Below are positions 1 through 4,968 of a DNA stretch of 6,434 nt, piece by piece. Position 1 is the first letter of the stretch, and each line of letters begins with the position of its first letter. The DNA is from CAZZKG01 sp964654825 (GTDB taxonomy: Bacteria; Gemmatimonadota; CAZMKB01): the NCBI GenBank assembly GCA_964654825.1, contig CAZZKG010000113.1:1-6434 (forward strand), in the 5' to 3' direction. Both the position numbers and the translations under genes were made by a program. The notes below the pieces were generated by a model. The model saw nothing but the letters and a program-made list of their open reading frames with translations. It was not told where the DNA came from and ran no database searches.

Positions 1-453
1 ATTACCTGCGACAATGGAATTCGGAGGTACATTTTTTGTCACTACACTCCCCGCTCCCACGATTGATCCTTCTCCTATCGTGACCCCGGCTAAAATAGTG
101 GCACTTGATCCGATAGACGCGCCTTCTTGCACTAGAGTCGGAACGCACTCCCAGTCATCATCGGTCTGCATACCACCGTCCCCATTTGTGGCCCGGGGAT
201 ACATGTCGTTGATAAATGTCACGTTGTGCCCGATAAAGCAGTTGTCTTCGATCGTCACTCCTTCACAGATGAACGTGTGGCTCGAAATCTTACAGTTCTT
301 CCCGACACGTGCATTCTTCTGCACTTCGACAAAAACACCGATTTTCGTGTTGTCGCCGATTTCGCAGCCGTAGAGATTGGCGAAATCGTAGATTTTTACA
401 TTTTCGCCGAGCTTAACGTCCGGTGCTATATTCCTGTAATTCGGACGACCCAT
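1..453 (-). CDS. Hexapeptide-repeat acyltransferase, WbpD/WlbB-like sugar N-acyltransferase (3' end outside window)
   Basis: The reading frame starts at an ATG at 453 and stays open to base 1, giving 151 visible residues; the C-terminus is cut off by the window. The protein is built of imperfect hexapeptide repeats of the [LIV]-G-x-x-x-x type (for example around residues 14-52, 66-76 and 112-136), the hallmark of left-handed beta-helix acyltransferases. A loop with FINDMYPRATN (residues 80-90) followed by a DDW (99-101) interrupts the helix, as in transferases that acetylate the 3-amino group of nucleotide-linked sugars (WbpD/WlbB, and QdtC/FdtC-type enzymes). The likely reaction is acetyl-CoA-dependent N-acetylation of a UDP- or dTDP-amino sugar in the cytoplasm. 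Its start lies inside the end of the oxidoreductase gene (41-base overlap), and GAGGAAG lies about 10 bases upstream of the ATG. The WbpB-like neighbour favours a 3-acetamido sugar, but the exact substrate cannot be read from sequence. The next in-frame Met is residue 84, so the start is well determined. Confidence 0.88.
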   Translation of the reverse strand, partial: MGRPNYRNIAPDVKLGENVKIYDFANLYGCEIGDNTKIGVFVEVQKNARVGKNCKISSHTFICEGVTIEDNCFIGHNVTFINDMYPRATNGDGGMQTDDDWECVPTLVQEGASIGSSATILAGVTIGEGSIVGAGSVVTKNVPPNSIVAGN

Positions 454-1480
454 AGGAGCCCAACTTCCTCCTGTTGTTGACGGGGATTGCGTAACCGCTG
501 TTTCTCAGAGACTCATTTGCCGCTTCCATGATCTCGATGACGTGAAGGCCGCTGTATCCGTTACTGCGGGGTTCCTTCTCCTGTTCGATACATTCCACAA
601 AGTGACCACACTCTTCCTTCAACGGCTCGTGTTCGTTGAGAAGCGGGATGTGGATGTCACCGTAGCGGTAGGAGAAATGAAATTCCGCGAAGGTGTCGTA
701 ATACTTGGGGACTTCGACACCCTTGTCGTAGATCTTGATCTTCTCGTTCTGGCTGATGTCATCATAGAGGAGCATTTTTTTGCTCCCCACGAAAACCATC
801 TGACGGATCTTTTTCGGGTCGAGCCAGCTATTGTGGAGAAAAGCGATCGTACCGTTGTCGAAAGTGAGCGTGGTGTGCGCCACATCTTCGATGCCCCTCT
901 TGAAATGATCCTTCCCCTGGGCATTCACGAGAAGCGGTCCCTTTTCGAGGATGTAGAGAATAATCGAGATATCATGCGGCGCCAGGTCCCAGATGACGTT
1001 GATATCGGGCTGGAAAAGGCCGAGATTCACTCGCGTGCTGTTGATGTAGAGAATCTCACCTAGCTCGCCGCTTCTGACGATTTCCTTGATTTTGTTGACA
1101 GACGCCGTGTACTCGAACGTGTGACCGACCATGAGGACCTTTTTCTGTTTCTCAGCGAGATCGATTATTTCCCTGCACTCTGCGGATGAACTCGCAAACG
1201 GTTTCTCGACCATCAGGTGCTTGTCAGCATTTAAACACTCCATTGCCAGCGGATAGTGTGTCCACACGGGCGTTGCTACACACACAGCATCGATCCCGCC
1301 ATCCAGAAGTTCACGATAGTCATCTGTCGTTTTGATACCCTTGAAAAGGGAGTCCATCCGCTTGAGCTTGTCCTGGTCTTTGTCGCAGCAGATCGTCATC
1401 TCACAATCAGGAAGCGAATTGAAATTGCGGATGAGATTGGGCCCCCAGTAACCACAGCCGATTACACCTACTTTAACCAT
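413..1480 (-). CDS. Gfo/Idh/MocA-family NAD(P)-dependent sugar-nucleotide oxidoreductase (WbpB/WlbA-like)
   Basis: This is a 355-residue cytoplasmic enzyme, close to the usual length of the family. The N-terminal Rossmann fold opens with GVIGCGYWGPN (residues 5-15), the dinucleotide-binding motif in the GYWGxN form common in polysaccharide-cluster members. The family EKP motif is at 92-94, so Lys94 is the probable catalytic lysine. The WDLAPHD stretch at 164-170 places Asp165 and His169 as active-site candidates, matching the Lys/His pair known for WlbA. The C-terminal domain is the usual alpha/beta sheet domain. The best guess is oxidation at C3 of a UDP-sugar (UDP-GlcNAc-uronate in WbpB), which would then be aminated and acetylated; the acetyltransferase is the next gene. 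No aminotransferase is visible in the window. The start is the ATG with a strong AAGGAGGT four bases upstream. The family also includes unrelated sugar dehydrogenases, so the substrate is an inference from context. Confidence 0.9.
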   Translation of the reverse strand: MVKVGVIGCGYWGPNLIRNFNSLPDCEMTICCDKDQDKLKRMDSLFKGIKTTDDYRELLDGGIDAVCVATPVWTHYPLAMECLNADKHLMVEKPFASSSAECREIIDLAEKQKKVLMVGHTFEYTASVNKIKEIVRSGELGEILYINSTRVNLGLFQPDINVIWDLAPHDISIILYILEKGPLLVNAQGKDHFKRGIEDVAHTTLTFDNGTIAFLHNSWLDPKKIRQMVFVGSKKMLLYDDISQNEKIKIYDKGVEVPKYYDTFAEFHFSYRYGDIHIPLLNEHEPLKEECGHFVECIEQEKEPRSNGYSGLHVIEIMEAANESLRNSGYAIPVNNRRKLGSYGSSELQEYSTGR

Positions 1481-1484
1481 GACA

Positions 1485-1492
1485 ACCTCCTT
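1485..1492 (-). promoter_or_regulatory. Strong Shine-Dalgarno site of the oxidoreductase gene
   Basis: On the minus strand AAGGAGGT occupies this site, four bases before the ATG at 1480 and directly after the TAG stop of the sugar transferase (1495-1493). It is the strongest ribosome-binding site in the window. It fixes the oxidoreductase start and fills almost all of the 12-base gap between the two genes. Confidence 0.8.
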
Positions 1493-2272
1493 CTACACTG
1501 CGCCCTGAGTATTGAGTACCGCTTTGAACGTTCTGAGAAGAATTTTTATATCGAGAAGGATCGATTGCTCTCTCGTGTACTTCAGATCAAGACGGACCAT
1601 GTCATCGTATTTCAACCTGCTCCTTCCTTCTACCTGCCAGAGTCCGGTCAAGCCGGGTTTTGCCTCCATGATCCTCCTCCAGTGCCAGATCTTGTAATTT
1701 TTTACTTCGTAGTGAACCGGCGGTCGCGGCCCGACCAGGCTCATCGTCCCCGCCAGGACGTTGAAGAACTGGGGAAGCTCATCTAGACTCGATTTTCGGA
1801 GTATGTGTCCGATCCCGGTAACCCTTTCGTCATTTTTCAGCTTGAAGAGCGGCTTGTCTTTTGTGCCCAGGTTTGTTTCATCACTCTTTCCCCCTATGAG
1901 CTTCTTCATATATTCTCTGTGCTTTTCCTCTTCACAATCAGCCCGCATCGTCCTGAATTTGTAGAAGATAAAGGGGATCCCTCTGTAGCCCACCCTTTCC
2001 TGCTGGAAGATCACCGGACCTTTTGATGTGATTTTTATCAAAGCGCCTATCACGATCATAAAGGGGAAAAAGATGAGTATGCCACAGAGTGCGCCAACAA
2101 TATCGATCACCCTTTTTGCCGTTCTGAATGGCGAATTGTATTTTCCGAGAATAATTGAGACCATCGGACACGCACTCGGGACAGCGGGTATACATGGGAC
2201 ATGTGTCCTGCTCCAATTGTAATCAATTGTGCAGTTATGTTCTACTATTTCGTAGTGATATTGTTCATACAT
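1493..2272 (-). CDS. Polyprenyl-phosphate sugar-1-phosphate transferase (monotopic PGT family, WcaJ/WbaP/PglC type)
   Basis: This 259-residue protein transfers a sugar 1-phosphate from a nucleotide sugar to undecaprenyl phosphate, the first membrane step of repeat-unit assembly. After a soluble N-terminus there is a single hydrophobic segment (about 56-81, with Pro70), the reentrant membrane helix of the family. Then come ERVGYRG (92-98), the YKFRTM motif (104-109), the catalytic Asp-Glu pair in SSLDELPQ (D164, E165), the GPRPP nucleotide-binding motif (181-185) and KPGLTGLWQVEGRS (205-218). The four extra N-terminal helices of long WbaP/WcaJ enzymes are absent, so this is the minimal catalytic form. 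Two oddities are a polar 50-residue N-terminal extension with Cys14, Cys27 and Cys35, and a Lys/Glu-rich insert at about 112-141. The ATG overlaps the end of the preceding gene by 8 bases without a clear Shine-Dalgarno, pointing to translational coupling. An internal Met37 is an alternative start. The sugar is unknown. Confidence 0.93.
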   Translation of the reverse strand: MYEQYHYEIVEHNCTIDYNWSRTHVPCIPAVPSACPMVSIILGKYNSPFRTAKRVIDIVGALCGILIFFPFMIVIGALIKITSKGPVIFQQERVGYRGIPFIFYKFRTMRADCEEEKHREYMKKLIGGKSDETNLGTKDKPLFKLKNDERVTGIGHILRKSSLDELPQFFNVLAGTMSLVGPRPPVHYEVKNYKIWHWRRIMEAKPGLTGLWQVEGRSRLKYDDMVRLDLKYTREQSILLDIKILLRTFKAVLNTQGAV

Positions 2273-2777
2273 TTTTTTGAAATGTCAGATATTTCTCGAT
2301 TACCGGTGTAACGTTGTATATTTCGCACTCGTACCCCTTCTTTGAAGAAAACGTACAAACGCTGATCGATTGGATGATGGCGAACTGATCTTCCCTGTTC
2401 TCCTCCCTGAGATGCATGTAATAGATCTTCGATATCTTATCAATGAACTCTCTCGCCCCTTCCATACTGGTATCAATGAGAAGGACTCCGATCTTTTCTA
2501 TGTGATTATGATATTTCACGTCATAGTCCCGAGTGTGCTCCGATATAATTTCAATAAAATCTTTCAAGAGCTTCTTTCTTTTGTGTACTGATATCCCGCC
2601 GTTTTCTTTGGACAGAAGAAAGAGAACGCAGGAGTGAGGAAGTCCGCTCCGAAAACTTCTGTTCCTTTCTTTTCGTAATACTTTGACGAACTTCTCGATC
2701 GAGTACCAGCCATCTCGACCATCTACCAGGTCTGATATCCTGTTGGTGTTGAAAAACCTGCGTATTTTCAGAAACAT
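2265..2777 (-). CDS. Small protein with a degenerate GGDEF-like fold, function unknown
   Basis: This 170-residue protein has no signal peptide or membrane segment. I do not recognise it with certainty, but its layout follows a GGDEF (diguanylate cyclase) domain. The early part (residues 15-55, with DLVDGRDGWYS, EKF and ERNRSFRSG) matches the pattern of the first GGDEF helix and strand. Residues 86-108 align without gaps with the region around the signature: DVKYHN, then HIEKI (92-96) where GGDEF should be, then GVLLIDTSMEGA (97-108), which matches the usual AVLLPxTxxEGA. With all five signature residues changed, it should not make c-di-GMP. It may bind a nucleotide or act as a structural partner. 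In EPS clusters such proteins can sit between the kinase homologue and the sugar transferase, as here. The start is the first possible one, because an in-frame TGA lies two codons upstream; no good Shine-Dalgarno is visible. The gene looks AT-richer than its neighbours. Coding status is secure from its position and overlap with the next gene; the fold call is moderate. Confidence 0.72.
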   Translation of the reverse strand: MFLKIRRFFNTNRISDLVDGRDGWYSIEKFVKVLRKERNRSFRSGLPHSCVLFLLSKENGGISVHKRKKLLKDFIEIISEHTRDYDVKYHNHIEKIGVLLIDTSMEGAREFIDKISKIYYMHLREENREDQFAIIQSISVCTFSSKKGYECEIYNVTPVIEKYLTFQKNV

Positions 2778-2840
2778 CGTTCAGGACTCGATATGTTGAT
2801 AGAAAACATTTGAAAATCTCTCGTTTGAGAACAGTTCATG

Positions 2841-3692
2841 TTAAAGCTTCCGATATAACCATTCGGGGATATGATACTTCCTCTTGTTGAGTACAGCTCC
2901 CAGCACATCAACACCGGATTTCTCGAACATTCGCATGGCCTCCTGGATTACCTCTACCCGTGTACGGTCTGCTTCGATAACCAGTATGACACCATCGCAG
3001 ATTTTGCTCAATGCAAGACCCTCCGCATAGTTGAGTATCGGAGGAATGTCGAGGAATATGTGCTGATACCTTGTCCTCAGGCCATCGAGGATCGATCTGA
3101 ACCTGTCGATGTGCTCTTCATTGAATCGAAAATTGGTTTTCTGACCGGTGGTAATCAGTTCGAGATAAGACATGGAGACCTGCCGCGTCACCTCCTCGAG
3201 TGACAACTCATTGTACAGGAGTTCGCTCAGGCCTCCCTCTATCTTAACCTCGAACATCCGGTGGAAGGAGGGGTTTCTAACCTGAGTGTCGATCAGGAGT
3301 ACCTTCTGTTTTTTCCGCCTGACGGTTTCGATCGGCGATTCATCATCTGCTTCCTCTGTCGTGACCTGCTGGAAATATCCGTTTTCCCTACCCGCAAGCA
3401 TCAGTGAAAGAAGAGCAGTTATCGTCGAGCTGCCCTGTTGGGGTATGATACCCGAAATCCCGATGATCTGTCTCGATTCTCCTGAATTTGCAGAACGCAG
3501 GCTCTCCAGGATTACCTGCAAATCATTCAGTGCGTCATCGCTGAATTTCTGAAGCTGTAGAGGCATGTGATGGTCACAGGATTCAATATTTTCTTGTTCT
3601 TCGGTGTGTAGTGTCTCCTCCCAGGGGAGGATCTTCGAATCGATCTTACCCTCTTTCTCTGCTTTATGAAGGGCCTTCTGAAAGAGCCTCAT
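2841..3692 (-). CDS. CpsD/CapB-like tyrosine-kinase homologue with a degenerate P-loop (probable pseudokinase)
   Basis: This 283-residue cytoplasmic protein belongs to the MinD/CpsD P-loop family, whose active members autophosphorylate tyrosines and regulate Wzz-type co-polymerases. The fold landmarks are in order: the Walker A region IIGISGIIPQQGSST (76-90), the Walker A' strand VLLIDTQVRNPS (131-142), the Walker B strand HIFLDIPP (211-218) and a closing VLGAVLNKRKY (263-273). However, Walker A has Ser88 where the invariant Lys belongs (GSST instead of GKST), and the second Asp of A' is Gln137. A polar, partly acidic insert (about 101-129) separates A from A'. The C-terminus ends in WLYRKL, not in the tyrosine cluster of classical BY-kinases. 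ATP hydrolysis and kinase activity are therefore doubtful, and a regulatory or scaffold role beside the co-polymerase fits better. I chose the ATG at 3692, with AAGGAG 12 bases upstream; a TTG at 3731 would add 13 residues and would put that AAGGAG inside the gene. Confidence 0.88.
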   Translation of the reverse strand: MRLFQKALHKAEKEGKIDSKILPWEETLHTEEQENIESCDHHMPLQLQKFSDDALNDLQVILESLRSANSGESRQIIGISGIIPQQGSSTITALLSLMLAGRENGYFQQVTTEEADDESPIETVRRKKQKVLLIDTQVRNPSFHRMFEVKIEGGLSELLYNELSLEEVTRQVSMSYLELITTGQKTNFRFNEEHIDRFRSILDGLRTRYQHIFLDIPPILNYAEGLALSKICDGVILVIEADRTRVEVIQEAMRMFEKSGVDVLGAVLNKRKYHIPEWLYRKL

Positions 3693-3704
3693 GATGTTCT
3701 GTGT

Positions 3705-3710
3705 CTCCTT
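3705..3710 (-). promoter_or_regulatory. Probable Shine-Dalgarno site of the kinase homologue
   Basis: AAGGAG on the minus strand lies 12 bases before the ATG at 3692. The spacing is long, but it is the only good purine site nearby, and it argues for that ATG over the TTG at 3731. Confidence 0.5.
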
Positions 3711-3751
3711 TCTTCGCCGATTCCTGTACAATCGCTCTTACGGCCATACAT

Positions 3752-3766
3752 ACCGACTCACTCGGT
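3752..3766. repeat. Small inverted repeat between the ATPase and the kinase homologue
   Basis: ACCGA-CTCAC-TCGGT forms a perfect 5-bp inverted repeat with a 5-base loop in the 92-base gap. No T-run follows on the minus strand, so it is not a good terminator. It could be an mRNA hairpin or chance. Confidence 0.3.
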
Positions 3767-3784
3767 CTGTCAAAGAAATACCTG

Positions 3785-4903
3785 CTATTGCAGCACAACG
3801 AAACCAAGTCTCACACCGAGTAAGAGTGCACAGAATGTTACGATCGTCACTACGATAAATCCGACGAATGAAACAAGTATGATCGTTTTTGTATTCAGTC
3901 GATTCATGCGGAGCAGTTTATGATCAATGATACACTGTTCAAATACCGTTTTTACGGTATTGTAGTCGATTGCACTTTCATAGTGAGACTCATTGCTCTG
4001 CCCGTCGGCACCGGTCCCATCTCCCGCTTCGGATGAAGATTGCTCGTAAGAGCTGCACGATTTGAGTTCTGTCATCCCATCATCAGCAGTGACATGTTTA
4101 TCCCCGTTCTCGTTACTGAGGTTGTCTACGATACCTTCGTCGACCAATCTCGAGTTCACCGTATACCCTGCCAGAAGAGCTTTGTCGCAGAGGATGTTGA
4201 TGCGTCTCGGGATCCCTTCGGAAACGTCATAGATCCTGTTTACTGCATCATCTGTGAATATTCTTACACTTCTCCTTCCGTTTGCCACGGCAAGTCTGTG
4301 CTCGATGTAGGATCCGGTTTCTTTCCTCGTGAGCGGGCTTAATTTGAATCTCAGGGCGATCCTCTCACGTAACTGTCTAAGATCATTCCGCTTTAACAGA
4401 GCTTCGAATTCCGGTTGACCGACGAGAATGATCTGGAAAAACTTCTCGCGCATCGACTCGACATTGGACAGAAGCCGTATCATTTCGAGACTGTCCCTGG
4501 AGAGATTCTGGGCCTCATCCACGATCAGGATTGACTTTTTCCCGATGTGATATCTCCACTTCAGGAATTCCTGGAGTTTCATCACAAGATCAGCAACGGT
4601 GTTCCCGCTGAAGGCAATCCCGAACTCTTTGCAGATGTTCCTGATGAGCTCCTTCGGATCGAATACGGTGAAGTGGACCCGGGCACTGAGATATTCTTTC
4701 GGCAGGTTCAGTGAAAGGCTGTTGATGAGGATCGTTTTCCCGAGGCCGACCTCACCGGTCAGCATCATGAAGCCGCTGTCCTGTGTGATCGCGTAGATCA
4801 TCTGAGATAGTGCCTCCGTGTGACCGGGACTGAAATAGATGTATTTCGGATCCGGAGACAGCGAGAACGGTTTCTCTCTCAGTTTGTAATAATCGAGATA
4901 CAC
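3785..4903 (-). CDS. ExeA-like AAA ATPase with C-terminal membrane anchor (XrtA-associated ATPase type)
   Basis: This 372-residue protein begins with MYLDYYKLREKPFSLSPDP, the typical N-terminus of ExeA/GspA-like and exosortase-associated ATPases, so the GTG at 4903 is the likely start. Walker A is GEVGLGKT (50-57) and Walker B is ILIVDEAQN (125-133), both intact. The motifs ILVGQPE (159-165), the Arg-rich LRQLRERIALRF (175-186) and GIPRRIN (230-236, sensor-2 region) follow the family order. After the AAA domain (to about 262) comes a polar low-complexity linker (about 263-315, rich in Ser, Gly, Asp and Glu), then a hydrophobic helix (341-362) and a very short tail. This predicts a cytoplasmic ATPase anchored in the inner membrane by its C-terminus. 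Known relatives energise assembly or export of envelope structures; in EPS loci they accompany the chain-length protein and the tyrosine-kinase homologue, as here. It is the only intact P-loop in the window. The ribosome-binding site is weak (AAAAGG about 10 bases upstream). Confidence 0.92.
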   Translation of the reverse strand: MYLDYYKLREKPFSLSPDPKYIYFSPGHTEALSQMIYAITQDSGFMMLTGEVGLGKTILINSLSLNLPKEYLSARVHFTVFDPKELIRNICKEFGIAFSGNTVADLVMKLQEFLKWRYHIGKKSILIVDEAQNLSRDSLEMIRLLSNVESMREKFFQIILVGQPEFEALLKRNDLRQLRERIALRFKLSPLTRKETGSYIEHRLAVANGRRSVRIFTDDAVNRIYDVSEGIPRRINILCDKALLAGYTVNSRLVDEGIVDNLSNENGDKHVTADDGMTELKSCSSYEQSSSEAGDGTGADGQSNESHYESAIDYNTVKTVFEQCIIDHKLLRMNRLNTKTIILVSFVGFIVVTIVTFCALLLGVRLGFVVLQ

Positions 4904-4936
4904 GATATCACAGCCTTTTTGTGTGAAAGAAAAACT

Positions 4937-4955
4937 CCTGGTTCAGGTGACTGAA
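4937..4955. repeat. Two overlapping short hairpins between the co-polymerase and the ATPase
   Basis: TTCAG-GTGA-CTGAA (4942-4955) and CCTG-GTT-CAGG (4937-4947) are both inverted repeats and share bases, so only one can form at a time. On the minus strand the second is followed by AGTTTTTC. The stems are only 5 and 4 base pairs, so function is uncertain. Confidence 0.25.
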
Positions 4956-4968
4956 AACTGTTTCATCA

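Noticed and set aside
14..373. 119-codon plus-strand frame
   Set aside because: It is the antisense of the hexapeptide acyltransferase; its Pro/Ser/Val-rich translation is what the complement of hexapeptide repeats would give.
542..1063. 173-codon plus-strand frame
   Set aside because: It is antisense to the well-supported Gfo/Idh oxidoreductase, has no recognisable motif and no ribosome-binding site that stands out.
1256..1786. 176-codon plus-strand frame
   Set aside because: It runs antisense across the oxidoreductase start and the sugar transferase end, both of which carry clear family motifs; its translation resembles no family.
2778..2840. Possible internal promoter upstream of the GGDEF-like gene
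   Set aside because: The 63-base gap is AT-rich, but I could not find a -35 and -10 pair with acceptable sequence and spacing.
3693..3731. N-terminal extension of the kinase homologue from a TTG at 3731
   Set aside because: The added residues (MYRNRRRKETQNI) would place the only good Shine-Dalgarno, AAGGAG at 3710-3705, inside the gene; the ATG at 3692 fits better.
3752..3766. Rho-independent terminator after the ATPase gene
   Set aside because: The stem is only 5 bp and no T-run follows on the transcribed strand.
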